Part shown: positions 52,334 to 62,448 of the stretch, in pieces | How positions within the stretch are numbered: the stretch's first letter is position 1 | Layout: each line of letters begins with the position of its first letter | DNA from: Pseudomonas frederiksbergensis | GTDB taxonomy: Bacteria; Pseudomonadota; Gammaproteobacteria; Pseudomonadales; Pseudomonadaceae | Length of the DNA stretch: 64,000 nt | Reading direction: 5' to 3' | Assembly (NCBI RefSeq): GCF_900105495.1 | Contig: NZ_FNTF01000002.1 | Coordinates: 2,641,501-2,705,500 of the forward strand | Program-made: the position numbers and the translations under genes | The notes under the pieces: model-generated | What the model was told of the DNA's origin: nothing | Seen by the model: the letters and a program-made list of their open reading frames with translations, nothing else | The model's database searches: none

Positions 52334-54493
52334 CTAAACCGTCGCAGAGCCGACACGGCCCTTGCGCAGTGCATCGATGACCACTTCTTTCGGGCCGTCG
52401 GCGACGATCCGCCCGTTGTCCAGTACCACCAGCCGATCCACCAGGCTGAGCATCGAGGTGCGGTGGGTCACCAGCAGCAGGGTCTTGCCCTGGACCCAGC
52501 GGTGGAGTTTTTGCCGCAGAACGTCTTCGCTGCTGTTGTCCATGGCGCTGGTGGGTTCGTCGAGCAACATGATCGGCGGATCCAGCAACAAGGCGCGGGC
52601 CAGCAACACTGCCTGGCGTTGCCCGCCGGACAGCAGTTGTCCGCGTTCACCCACTGGCCGGTCGAAACCTTGCGGATGCTGACGGGCCAGCTCGGTGACC
52701 CCGGTCAGTTCGGCGACTTCGAGCATCCGTGCATCGCTGATGTAGCGTGCGCCGAGGGTCAGGTTGTCGCGCAGGCTGCCGGCCAACAGTGGCAGGTCAT
52801 GGGCGACGTAACCGATTTGCTGGCGCAGGTCGGCGACATCCAGTTGCCGCAGGTCCAGGCCATCGAGCAGCAGTTGGCCTTCTTCGGGGGCGTAGAACCC
52901 CATCACCAGCCGCGCCAAGGTACTTTTGCCCGAGCCGCTGCGGCCGATGATGCCGATCCGCTCACCGGGTTTCACGCTGAAGCTGATGTTGGCCAGGGCC
53001 GGCGCGTTCTGGCCGTTGTAGTGGAACGTCACATTGCTGACGTCTATCGCGCCTTGCAGTTGCGTGCGTTCCAGCGGCCGTTGCCTGGCGTCGCGCTCCT
53101 GGGGCAAGGACATCAGCGCATCGGTGCTTTTCATGGTCAGTTGCGCTTGCTGATAGCGCGTGATCAACCCGGCAATCTGCCCCAGCGGCGCGAGCACCCG
53201 ACTGCCGAGCATGTACGTCGCGACCAGCGCGCCGACGCTGAGGTTGCCGGCGATGATGCTGTAGACCCCGGCGACGATGGTCGCCATGCCGCAGAATTGC
53301 TGGATGAACAGCGTGCCGTTGGTGGCCAGCGCCGAGAGGTTGCGCGCATGGCTGTCGAGGCGGGTGAGGGCGCCGTGGGTGCTTTCCCATTTGTGCTGGC
53401 GTTCGCTTTCGGCACTGCAGGCCTTGAGGGTTTCCAGGCCGCCGAGGGTTTCGATCAGCAGCGCCTGGCGTTCGGCGCCCAGGGCCAGGCTTTTCTGAAC
53501 GGTGTCGCGCAGGCGGACCTGGATCACCATCGCGAAGATGATCGTGAGCGGAAACGCCAGTAACGGAATCACCACCAGCCAGCCACCGAGCAGGCCGATC
53601 ACCACCAGCATCAGCACGGCAAAGGGCAGGTCGATCAGGCTGGTGAGGGTCACGGCGGTGAGGAATTCCCGCAGACCCTGGAAGTCATGAATGCTTTGGG
53701 CGAAACCACCAATGGTCGCCGGCCGGGCTTTCATCGCCATGCCGGTGATGCGTTCGAACAATGTGGCGGAAAGGATCACGTCGGTTTTCTTCCCGGCGGT
53801 GTCCAGCAGGTGCGCGCGCACCACCCGCAATACCAGTTCGAAACCGGTGCCGATCAGCAAGCCGATCGACAGCACCCACAACGTCGACGTGGCCTGGTTC
53901 GGCACCACCCGGTCGTAGGTCTGCATCACGAACAGCGGCACCATCAGCCCCAGCAGGTTGATCAGGAAACTCGCCAGAATCGCGTCGCTGTACAGCCACT
54001 TCGACAGCTTCAAAGTGTCGCGAAACCACGCCTCAACCCGCGGCACCAGCGGTGAGCGCAAGTCTTCGAGTTCATGCCGTGGCCGGGCGAACAAGGCCTG
54101 GCCGCTGTAATTCTCGGCCAGTTCATCCCTGCTGACCCATTGTTCACCGCCATCGGCTTCGCTCGGCAAAATCAACAACTGCCCGTCATCGCCGAAGCGT
54201 CGCAGAATGGCCGTTCGGCCGTTGTTGAGGATCAGCATTATCGGCAGGTTGAGGGCGCTAATGTCCGCCAGTTCACGGCGCAGCAATCGCGCCTGCAAGC
54301 CGGCCCGGGCCGCTGCGCGAGGCAGCAGGTCCAGGCTCAAGCGTTGTTTGTGCAGAGGCAGCCCGGCACTCAGGCTGGCGCGACTGACTGTCGCGCCGTG
54401 GAGTTTGCAGAGGATCAACAGACCATCCAGAAGCGGGTCATCGAAGCTCAGGCGCGGATCGACACCAATGTTGCCGGGTTCCATGCTGGTCAC
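52334..54493 (-). CDS. Type I secretion ABC transporter (LapB type)
   Basis: 719 residues: an N-terminal peptidase-like C39 domain (1-150) in which I see no typical catalytic Cys-His pair, six membrane helices (~170-440), and an ATPase domain. Walker A GRSGSGKS lies near 517, signature LSGGQ at 621-625, Walker B IMLLDEP at ~642. Such C39-like domains bind the adhesin in LapB/RtxB transporters instead of cutting it. Ten bases separate it from the downstream membrane-fusion gene. Confidence 0.93.
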   Translation of the reverse strand: MTSMEPGNIGVDPRLSFDDPLLDGLLILCKLHGATVSRASLSAGLPLHKQRLSLDLLPRAAARAGLQARLLRRELADISALNLPIMLILNNGRTAILRRFGDDGQLLILPSEADGGEQWVSRDELAENYSGQALFARPRHELEDLRSPLVPRVEAWFRDTLKLSKWLYSDAILASFLINLLGLMVPLFVMQTYDRVVPNQATSTLWVLSIGLLIGTGFELVLRVVRAHLLDTAGKKTDVILSATLFERITGMAMKARPATIGGFAQSIHDFQGLREFLTAVTLTSLIDLPFAVLMLVVIGLLGGWLVVIPLLAFPLTIIFAMVIQVRLRDTVQKSLALGAERQALLIETLGGLETLKACSAESERQHKWESTHGALTRLDSHARNLSALATNGTLFIQQFCGMATIVAGVYSIIAGNLSVGALVATYMLGSRVLAPLGQIAGLITRYQQAQLTMKSTDALMSLPQERDARQRPLERTQLQGAIDVSNVTFHYNGQNAPALANISFSVKPGERIGIIGRSGSGKSTLARLVMGFYAPEEGQLLLDGLDLRQLDVADLRQQIGYVAHDLPLLAGSLRDNLTLGARYISDARMLEVAELTGVTELARQHPQGFDRPVGERGQLLSGGQRQAVLLARALLLDPPIMLLDEPTSAMDNSSEDVLRQKLHRWVQGKTLLLVTHRTSMLSLVDRLVVLDNGRIVADGPKEVVIDALRKGRVGSATV

Positions 54494-54511
54494 ATTGATC
54501 TCTCCATAGGC

Positions 54512-55870
54512 CTACTTCAGTTCAGGCAGACGGGCTTCGTTTTTTACTTCCGTGGAGGCGATCGCATCGGCGGGCAATACCACCCGTTGTTTGCTCAGCA
54601 ACTGACCCATGTTCGCCAGCACGCGGTACATCGAGAACTCCTCGGTGTAGCGCACTTCGGTATAGCGGCGGTTGGCGTTGTAGAGCTCGTTTTCACTGTC
54701 CAGCAGGTCGAGCAGGGTGCGTTGGCCGAGGCCGAACTGGTCCTGATACGCCACGCGCACGCGTTGGCTGGTATCGGCGTATTCGCGGGCAGTCGGGGTT
54801 TGTTTCTTGGCGTTGACCATGGCGTTCCAGGCCAGGTGAATGTTCTCGTTGAGTTGGCGCAGGGCATTGTTGCGGATGTCCATCGCCTGGTTGATCTGGT
54901 GTGCATCGGAAGCCAGGCGAGCCTTGTCGCTGCCACCGCGGAACAGGTTGTAGTTCATCACGATGCCGACTCGCCATTCGTTGTCATGGCCTTCATCGCC
55001 CTGCACGTTGTTGTTGGCACCCACGGCGGCTTCGGCGTCGAACCGAGGGTAGAACGGCGACTTGGCGACTTCGTACTGGCTCTCGGCTGACTGCACATCG
55101 GCCTGGGCGGATTTCAGGTACGGGTTGTTTTCCACCATGCTTTGCTGGGCTTCCTGCAAGGTGGCGGGCAGTTCGCCGCGGGTCGAGGGCGGGGTTTCGA
55201 GTTCATCGGGCAGGCGCCCGACGACGGCGTAGAAGTTCGATTCGGCATCCGCCAGATCGACTTCAGCGGTATCGAGGTTGTTTTGTGCCAGTGCCCGGCG
55301 AGCGACGGACTGGTCGGAGTCGGCGGTGCTGCCGATACCCCGCTCGGTGCGCAGGCCGATCTGATCGTTGACTCGCATGTGAGCTTGCAGATTGTTCTTG
55401 GCCAAGGTCACCAGTTCACGGCGCTTGAGCACTTCGAGGTAGACCTCGATGGTACGCAGGGCCAGATCCTGAGCGGTGCCCTGAGCGTAATAGGCCCGGG
55501 AATTGACCACGCCTTTGGTGCGCTGGACTTCGTTGGCGGTATTGAAGCCATCGAAGAGCATCTGCCGCAGACGCAATTCCGATTGGGTGTAGGTCAGGAT
55601 TTCGGTGTGGTGATTACCGAGTGCCCGGGTGCTGGTGTTATCGCTGTACCCGCGCCCGTACGCGGCATTCAGATCAACCGATGGATAAAATCCTCCCTTG
55701 GCGACTTTCACTTGTTCATCGGCCGAAAGGCGGCTGTCTACGCGCGAGGCCAGCTCCGGGTGGGTCGCGATGGTGCTCTGGATCGCCTCCGTCAATGACA
55801 TGGCCTGAGCTTGAGAAGCGCAGGCCATGGCCAGCAGAATTGCGCTGCAGAGGGGGGTTAATACGCGCAT
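54512..55870 (-). CDS. Type I secretion outer-membrane protein (TolC/LapE type)
   Basis: 452 residues from ATG 55870 (AGGGAGAGG upstream). Signal peptide MRVLTPLCSAILLAMACASQ ends near QAQA. Two TolC repeats of long helices and beta hairpins follow: LTEAIQSTIATHPELASRVD, VDLNAAYGRGYSDN, and later RVAYQDQFGLGQRTLLDLLD. It forms the outer channel for the adhesin. First gene of the EBC operon, divergent from the adhesin. Confidence 0.92.
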   Translation of the reverse strand: MRVLTPLCSAILLAMACASQAQAMSLTEAIQSTIATHPELASRVDSRLSADEQVKVAKGGFYPSVDLNAAYGRGYSDNTSTRALGNHHTEILTYTQSELRLRQMLFDGFNTANEVQRTKGVVNSRAYYAQGTAQDLALRTIEVYLEVLKRRELVTLAKNNLQAHMRVNDQIGLRTERGIGSTADSDQSVARRALAQNNLDTAEVDLADAESNFYAVVGRLPDELETPPSTRGELPATLQEAQQSMVENNPYLKSAQADVQSAESQYEVAKSPFYPRFDAEAAVGANNNVQGDEGHDNEWRVGIVMNYNLFRGGSDKARLASDAHQINQAMDIRNNALRQLNENIHLAWNAMVNAKKQTPTAREYADTSQRVRVAYQDQFGLGQRTLLDLLDSENELYNANRRYTEVRYTEEFSMYRVLANMGQLLSKQRVVLPADAIASTEVKNEARLPELK

Positions 55871-56461
55871 GGGTGCCTCTCCCTGATTCCTAATGATGCT
55901 TATTAGTCGCCAAATATTTGACGACATTTATAGTGAAAACCGTTTCATGCTTGTAACAACAGAGCTAAGAACATTTTTGGGAAAACCATAGAAGAATTTC
56001 TCATAAGGCTTATGCCAAAAAAAACTTATGCGCTCCGAAAAATCCAGCACATTGTTCACTGCGAAAGCCCTTGATTTACGAGCGTTAGGGCGCTCATCGG
56101 GGCTTGAGGAAAGTTCCAGACCAACAATCGATAAAGGGCGGGGAAGTGCTGGAGGGGAGGGGAGCGGACGGTTTTTCGGTGACGGTTTTTTGTCACCTTA
56201 GTGAATCAAAACTGTTACGCATCGCTCAAAAGGCGACGTGTTGTGCAAGTGGGTCCCGATGCCATTGATTGCAGAGGGTTTTTATCCCGCAGCAGACACA
56301 TCGCCCGCGAGCGGCACGCTTGGCGAGAACGGCGCCAGGGCAGCGGCTTACTCGACGTAACCGCGCCCGCAGGTGATTTCGCCAGGCAACCCGTTGTAGC
56401 CAGGAGCACGTTCTTCGCAAAAACAGGATGCCGACAGTGGTTGGCAGCGGAGGAAGTGCAC
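55871..56461. promoter_or_regulatory. Divergent promoter region between the secretion operon and the adhesin gene
   Basis: 590 bp. A 20-bp imperfect palindrome GTCGCCAAATATTTGACGAC lies at 55906-55925, about 36 bases upstream of the secretion operon start codon. A hairpin GGTGAC…GTCACC is at 56178-56198, about 265 bp before the adhesin start. The AT-rich stretch 55930-56060 is the likely promoter zone. GGAGG at 56449 is the ribosome site for the adhesin. No other gene seen; the adhesin frame remains open here but is not coding-like. Confidence 0.6.
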
Positions 56462-59400
56462 ATGGCTACGCTCATCGGTACTGTCAGTAAGGTCATTGGT
56501 CAGGTGTTCGCGCAGGCGAGCGATGGCACCCGACGCGCGCTGATCGAAGGGGACCGGTTGTTCGCCGGCGATCAACTGGTCACCGGGGCCGAAGGCGCGG
56601 TGGCGGTTCATCTGCACAATGGCCAGGAACTGACACTTGGGCGTGGCAGCAGTATGGAGATGACGCCTCAGCTCCTCGCCAATCAGCCGTCCCCTGTAAA
56701 GACCCCTGAACCGGTGACGCCGACCCACGCGCAATTGAGCGATGTCGAGCGCCTGCAAAAAGCGATCGCCGCTGGCGACGACCCGACCCAGACGGCTGAA
56801 GCCACGGCGGCCGGACCGGGTTCGACCGGCGCACCCGGTGCACTGGGCGGCGGCCACTCGTTCGTCATGCTTGAAGAGGTGGGCGGGCGGGTCGATCCGA
56901 CGATTGGTTTTCCTACTGCGGGCTTCAACGGTATTCCCGAGTTTCCCCTGGCACGGCGGGAGGGAGATCCGGACAACGGAGATAACGGCGACGTCGGCGC
57001 TGGTGCTGGTGCTGGTGGATCCGGTGGCTCAGGCGGGACAGGCGTTCTTCCTGTAACACCGGTGGTTCCCGTCACACCCGTTGTTCCAGATGTTCCGAAC
57101 AATCCGGTGACCCTCACCGGCCTGTCGGTGGCAGGGGGCGAACTGACCCTCAATGAGGCCAATCTGGCCGATGGTTCGGCCCCCAATCCTGGTGCACTGA
57201 CCAAGTCCGGCACGTTCAGCGTGTCTGCGCCTGACGGGTTGACCAGCCTGAGCATCGGCGGGCTCAACGTGATCAGCGGTGGCGTTGCCGCAGGCTTGCC
57301 GCAATCGATCACCACCCCGTTGGGCAACACCCTGACCGTCACCGGCTACAACCCGGCCACGGGGGTTGTGAGTTACAGCTACACCCTCAACGACAATGAA
57401 ACCCATCCGGCCGGTAACGGCACCAACACCCTCAGCGAACACTTCACCGTGGTGGCCGGCGACAGCAATGGCGATACCACCACCGGTTCCCTGGACGTCA
57501 ACATCACCGACGATGTGCCCAAGGCGGTCGATGACAACAATGCCGACAACGCGTCGGAAACCCTGGTGACCCTGGCCGGTAGTGTGCTGCCCAACGACGT
57601 TCAAGGCGCTGACCGCATTCCTGCCGGACCCGAGAGCGGGCCAGTGGTTGGCGGCACGTTCAATGGTCAATACGGCACCCTGGTGCTCAACGCCAACGGC
57701 ACCTACACCTACACCCTCAATACCAGCGACGCCGACTTCAAAGCCTTGCACGCCGGTGGCAGCGGGACCGAAACCTTCACCTACACCCTGACCGATGCCG
57801 ACGGCGACACCAGCACTGCCAAGCTTGTGCTGAACATCCATAACAACGATGACCCGGTCACGATTGGCGGCCTGAACGTCGAAGGTGGCGAACTCACTGT
57901 CTACGAAAAAAACCTCAGCTACGGCACCGACCCTGATACCCAGGCCCTGACCCAGAGCGGCACCTTCACCGTCAACGCACCGGATGGCCTGCAATCCCTG
58001 ACCGTGAGCGGCGTCGCGGTGGTCAGCGGTGGAGTGGCGGCAGGTTTCCCGCTATCGGCCACTACCTGGACGGGTGCCACCTTCACCATCACCGGTTACG
58101 ACCCGGCCACAGGCGTGGTGAGCTACAGCTACACCCTGAATTACGACAGCGACCACCCCAATGCCAACGGCGCCAACAGCCTCTACGAGAACTTCGACGT
58201 CGTCGCCACCGATATCGACGGCAGCACGGCGACCGGGCAAATCAACATCAACATCGTCGATGACCTGCCGACCGCCAACCCCGATGCGGTCTCGGTCGCA
58301 GAGGGCGGCATCATCAGCGGCAGCGTATTGGGGAACGATGTCACCGGCGCCGATGGTCCCGCCGCAGGGGGCGCGGTGGTTGGCGTGCGTGCCGGTTCAG
58401 ACACCTCGACTCCGGTCATCGGCGGCCTCAACAGCCAGATCAACGGCACCTACGGTTATCTGACGCTGGACGCCAACGGCAACGCCGTTTACCACAGCAA
58501 CCCCAACGCCGTCAGCGGCCCTGGCGCGACCGACGTGTTCACCTACACCATCCGCGATGCCGACGGTGATGAAAGCACCACCACCGTCACCATCGACGTA
58601 CACAACAGCAGCATCAGAGCGGTCAGCGACAGCGACGTGACCGTCTACGAAAAAGCCCTCGACCTGAACAAGGATGGCCAGGACCTGGCGCCCGGCACCG
58701 TTACCGGCAGCCTGCCGGGCAATACCGGCGAAACCGCCAGTGGCACGCTGGTGGGTTCAGTCAGCGGCGCGGTCGGTGCGATCACCTACAGCCTGGTCGG
58801 CAGCGCCACCGGCACCTTCGGGCAAATCCTGCTCAATCCTGATGGCTCCTACACCTACACGCTGACCTCGGCCCCCAGCACCACGCCGAACGCCAACGAT
58901 GGGCCGAACACCGTCAGCGAAAGTTTCACCTACAAAGCCACTGACGCCCTGGGCAACAGCACCACCAGCACCATCGTGGTCAAGATCGTCGATGACCTGC
59001 CCACTGCTCATGCCGACGAGGCTTCGGTCGCCGAAGGCGGCGTCGTCAGCGGCAACGTGCTATGGAACGACATCGGTGGCGCCGATGGCCTCGCTGTCGG
59101 TGGCGCGGTGGTCGGCGTACGCGCCGGTTCCGACACCTCGAGCCCGGCCGTGGGTGGTCTCAACACTCAGATCAACGGCACTTACGGTTACCTGACGCTG
59201 GACGCCAACGGCAACGCCGTCTACCACAGCAACCCGAACGCCGTCAGCGGCCCTGGCGCGACCGACGTGTTCACTTACACCATCCGCGATGCCGACGGTG
59301 ACCAAAGCACCACTACCATCACCATCGACGTGCTCAACAGCTGCATCACGGCGGTCAGCGACAACGACGTGACCGTCTACGAAAAAGCCCTCGACCTGAA

Positions 59401-62323
59401 CAAGGACGGCCAGGACCTGGCGCCCGGTACCGCTACCGGCAGCCTGCCGGGCAATACCGGCGAAACCGCCAGTGGCACGCTGGTCGGTTCGGTCAGCGGG
59501 GCGGTTGGTGCGATCACCTACACCCTGGTCGGCAGCGCCACCGGCACCTTCGGGCAAATCCTGCTCAATCCCGATGGCTCCTACACCTACACGCTGACCT
59601 CGGCCCCCAGCACCACGCCGAACGCCAACGATGGGCCGAACATCGTCAGTGAAAGTTTCACTTACAAAGCCACCGACGCCTTGGGCAACAGCACCACCAG
59701 CACCATCGTGGTCAAGATTGTCGATGACCTGCCGACCGCCAACCCCGACGCGGCCTCGGTCGTGGAGGGCGGCATCATCAGCGGCAACGTGTTGGTAAAC
59801 GATGTCACTGGCGCCGATGGCCCCGCAGCGGGGGGCGCTGTGGTTGGCGTACGCGCCGGTTCCGACACCTCGACCCCGGCCGTGGGTGGTCTCAACACTC
59901 AGATCAACGGCACCTACGGTTACCTGACGCTGGAAGCCAACGGCAACGCGGTTTATCACAGCAACCCCAACGCCGTCAGCGGCCCCGGCGCGACCGACAC
60001 GTTCACCTACACCATCCGAGATGCCGACGGTGACCAGAGCACCACCACCATCACCATCGACGTGTTTAACAGCGGCATCACGGCGATCAGTGACAGCGAC
60101 GTGACCGTCTACGAAAAAGCCCTCGATCTGAACAAGGACGGTCAGGATCTGGCGCCCGGTACCGTCACCGGAAGTCAGCCGGGCCTCACGGCTGAAACCG
60201 CCAGTGGCACCCTGGCCGGTTCGGTCAGCGGCGCGGTCGGCGCGATCACCTACACCCTGGTCGGCAGCGCCATCGGCACCTATGGGCAAATCCTGCTCAA
60301 TCCCGATGGCTCCTACACCTACACGCTGACCTCGGCGCCCAGCACCACGCCGCACGCCGACGATGGCGAGAACACCGTCAGCGAGAGCTTCACCTACAAA
60401 GCCACCGATTCCCTGGGGCACTCCACCACCAGCACCATCGTGGTCAAGATTGTCGATGACCTGCCGACCGCCAACCCTGACGCGGCCTCGGTCGTGGAGG
60501 GCGGTATCGTTAGCGGCAACGTGCTGGCGAATGACTTCGGCGATGCTGATGGCATTGGGGTGGTCGGCGTGCGTGCCGGTTCAGACACCTCGACCTCGGC
60601 CATCGGCGGCCTGAACAGCCAGATCAACGGCACCTACGGTTATCTGACGCTGGATGCGGCGGGCAACGCGGTCTACCACAGCAACCCGGACACCGTGAAC
60701 GGTCCCGGTGCGACCGACGTGTTCACCTACACCTTGCGCGATGGCGATGGCGACGAGCGGACCACCACCATCACCATCGACGTGAGCAATAGCTGCATCA
60801 TCGACAACGGCGGCGACCAAAACCCAATCATTGCGAACGCGCCACCCGTGGCGGTCGATGACCACATCATCACCAACGTGTTGTCGGGCAACATCGTGGT
60901 ACCGCAAGCGTTGCTGCTGGCCAATGACACCGATGCGGATAAGGATCCGCTCACCGCATCGCCAACCTCATTCAATACCGGTTGGATTGCCAAAGGCGCG
61001 GACTTCACCGGCACCAACCAAAACTTCAGCTTCACCGGCGGTAATGAACAGGCGGTGACCCTCGCCCGCAGTGCATTCGTCGCCAACACGGCAGCCATGA
61101 CGGCGGTGCTGGTGGTCAGCGGGGCGCTGGGAGCGGTCAACAACACTCACGATCAGGACCACATCAGCGTCGACCTCAAACAAGGTGAAACCCTCAACCT
61201 GAATCACAATCTGCCAGCCGCTCATGTTGCTATGGAGTACTCGATCAACGGCGGCGCATGGATCGCCCTCGCGGACGGGCAAACCCTCACCGCAACGTCG
61301 GACAGCACCTACCAGATCCACATCACCAACACCGACAACCCTGGCCCGGGCAACAGCGGGAAGGGCGCGGAAAACTACCAGCTCACGATGACCGTCAACT
61401 ACGCCGGCGCCCACGACATCGCGCCAGATGCCCACGGCACCTACACCGCCAACGACAGCCATGGCGGCAGCGACAACGCCGCGGTGACCATCACCTATCA
61501 GGACGGCCACACCCTCACCGGCACGGCGGGCGACGATGTACTGGTGGCGGGCGCCGGTAATAACGTGATCAATGCCGGCGACGGCAACGACGTACTCACC
61601 GCCGGTGACGGCAATAACGAAATGCACGGCGACGCCGGCAATGACTTGCTGTACAGCGGTGCCGGCAACGACCTGCTCGACGGCGGCACCGGCGTCGACA
61701 CCGCGAGCTATGCCCACGCCACCGCTGGCGTCACGGTCAATCTGGGCGTGCTCGGTGCGCAAAACACCGGGGGCGCCGGGACCGACACCCTGACCGCGAT
61801 CGAAAACCTGACCGGTTCCAACTTCAACGACAGCCTCACGGGCGACAACAACAGCAACATCATCAACGGCGGCCTGGGTGAGGACATGCTCAACGGTGGG
61901 GGCGGCGACGACTTCCTCATTGGCGGCCTGGGCAACAACACCCTCACCGGCGGCAGCGGGACCGACACCTTCCAGTGGCTCAAAGGCAACAGCGGCCACG
62001 ACGTGGTCACCGACTTCACGCCGGGCATCGACAAACTCGACCTGTCGCAACTGCTGCAAGGGGAAAACAGCACCGCGGCGTCGCTGGATGATTACCTGCA
62101 CTTCAAAGTCACCGGCAGCGGCGAATCACTGGTCACCAGCATCGACGTCAGCGCCATGGCCGGCGCCGCGCCGAACCAGACCATCGACCTGGCGGGTGTG
62201 AACCTGGCCAGCCATTACGGCGTAACGCCGGGGGCGGGTGGGGTGATTGCAGGGGGGCAGGATACGGCGACGATTATCAACGGGATGTTGAATGATCATT
62301 CGTTGAAGGTGGATACGGTGTGA
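56462..62323 (+). CDS. LapA/MapA-like giant RTX adhesin
   Basis: 1953 residues from ATG 56462 (GGAGG upstream), rather than an open frame to 56201. The opening MATLIGTVSKVIGQVFAQAS is the LapA retention module, and TAAG at 115-118 matches the site cut by the periplasmic protease LapG. A Pro/Gly linker is followed by VCBS/cadherin-like domains (~210-1480), including tandem 244-residue units. RTX nonapeptides follow (GTAGDDVLVAGAGNNVINAG, ~1680-1850), then a type I secretion signal (GHDVVTDFTPGIDKLDLSQL). It is secreted by the adjacent EBC system and mediates attachment and biofilm formation. lapD and lapG are not in the window. Confidence 0.92.
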   Translation: MATLIGTVSKVIGQVFAQASDGTRRALIEGDRLFAGDQLVTGAEGAVAVHLHNGQELTLGRGSSMEMTPQLLANQPSPVKTPEPVTPTHAQLSDVERLQKAIAAGDDPTQTAEATAAGPGSTGAPGALGGGHSFVMLEEVGGRVDPTIGFPTAGFNGIPEFPLARREGDPDNGDNGDVGAGAGAGGSGGSGGTGVLPVTPVVPVTPVVPDVPNNPVTLTGLSVAGGELTLNEANLADGSAPNPGALTKSGTFSVSAPDGLTSLSIGGLNVISGGVAAGLPQSITTPLGNTLTVTGYNPATGVVSYSYTLNDNETHPAGNGTNTLSEHFTVVAGDSNGDTTTGSLDVNITDDVPKAVDDNNADNASETLVTLAGSVLPNDVQGADRIPAGPESGPVVGGTFNGQYGTLVLNANGTYTYTLNTSDADFKALHAGGSGTETFTYTLTDADGDTSTAKLVLNIHNNDDPVTIGGLNVEGGELTVYEKNLSYGTDPDTQALTQSGTFTVNAPDGLQSLTVSGVAVVSGGVAAGFPLSATTWTGATFTITGYDPATGVVSYSYTLNYDSDHPNANGANSLYENFDVVATDIDGSTATGQININIVDDLPTANPDAVSVAEGGIISGSVLGNDVTGADGPAAGGAVVGVRAGSDTSTPVIGGLNSQINGTYGYLTLDANGNAVYHSNPNAVSGPGATDVFTYTIRDADGDESTTTVTIDVHNSSIRAVSDSDVTVYEKALDLNKDGQDLAPGTVTGSLPGNTGETASGTLVGSVSGAVGAITYSLVGSATGTFGQILLNPDGSYTYTLTSAPSTTPNANDGPNTVSESFTYKATDALGNSTTSTIVVKIVDDLPTAHADEASVAEGGVVSGNVLWNDIGGADGLAVGGAVVGVRAGSDTSSPAVGGLNTQINGTYGYLTLDANGNAVYHSNPNAVSGPGATDVFTYTIRDADGDQSTTTITIDVLNSCITAVSDNDVTVYEKALDLNKDGQDLAPGTATGSLPGNTGETASGTLVGSVSGAVGAITYTLVGSATGTFGQILLNPDGSYTYTLTSAPSTTPNANDGPNIVSESFTYKATDALGNSTTSTIVVKIVDDLPTANPDAASVVEGGIISGNVLVNDVTGADGPAAGGAVVGVRAGSDTSTPAVGGLNTQINGTYGYLTLEANGNAVYHSNPNAVSGPGATDTFTYTIRDADGDQSTTTITIDVFNSGITAISDSDVTVYEKALDLNKDGQDLAPGTVTGSQPGLTAETASGTLAGSVSGAVGAITYTLVGSAIGTYGQILLNPDGSYTYTLTSAPSTTPHADDGENTVSESFTYKATDSLGHSTTSTIVVKIVDDLPTANPDAASVVEGGIVSGNVLANDFGDADGIGVVGVRAGSDTSTSAIGGLNSQINGTYGYLTLDAAGNAVYHSNPDTVNGPGATDVFTYTLRDGDGDERTTTITIDVSNSCIIDNGGDQNPIIANAPPVAVDDHIITNVLSGNIVVPQALLLANDTDADKDPLTASPTSFNTGWIAKGADFTGTNQNFSFTGGNEQAVTLARSAFVANTAAMTAVLVVSGALGAVNNTHDQDHISVDLKQGETLNLNHNLPAAHVAMEYSINGGAWIALADGQTLTATSDSTYQIHITNTDNPGPGNSGKGAENYQLTMTVNYAGAHDIAPDAHGTYTANDSHGGSDNAAVTITYQDGHTLTGTAGDDVLVAGAGNNVINAGDGNDVLTAGDGNNEMHGDAGNDLLYSGAGNDLLDGGTGVDTASYAHATAGVTVNLGVLGAQNTGGAGTDTLTAIENLTGSNFNDSLTGDNNSNIINGGLGEDMLNGGGGDDFLIGGLGNNTLTGGSGTDTFQWLKGNSGHDVVTDFTPGIDKLDLSQLLQGENSTAASLDDYLHFKVTGSGESLVTSIDVSAMAGAAPNQTIDLAGVNLASHYGVTPGAGGVIAGGQDTATIINGMLNDHSLKVDTV
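58256..60451 (+). repeat. Three tandem 732-bp repeats in the adhesin gene
   Basis: Each unit begins with the codons for VDDLPTA; starts are 58256, 58988, 59720 and a partial fourth at 60452, spacing exactly 732 bp (244 codons). The units are highly similar, so assembly collapse or copy-number change is plausible. Confidence 0.92.
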
Positions 62324-62334
62324 TCTGAAATGAC

Positions 62335-62371
62335 AAAACCCGCCATCCCTGTGAAAGGGATGGCGGGTTTT
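62335..62371 (+). terminator. Strong intrinsic terminator after the adhesin gene
   Basis: A perfect 16-bp stem AAAACCCGCCATCCCT / AGGGATGGCGGGTTTT with a short loop. It is bidirectional, serving also the minus-strand gene that ends at 62449. Confidence 0.9.
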
Positions 62372-62448
62372 GTTGTTTGTTACATTGTTTTCGCGAGCAG
62401 GCGAAATTTTCTGCTGTCGCCGTATCCTCGGTTTTCCGTCGGGGGGTG

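Noticed and set aside
56201..56461. Adhesin start at 56201
   Set aside because: No ribosome site and no similarity to the LapA retention module, which begins exactly at ATG 56462 with GGAGG upstream.
59060..60421. 453-codon minus-strand frame
   Set aside because: Antisense to the adhesin tandem repeats and repeats with the same 732-bp period.
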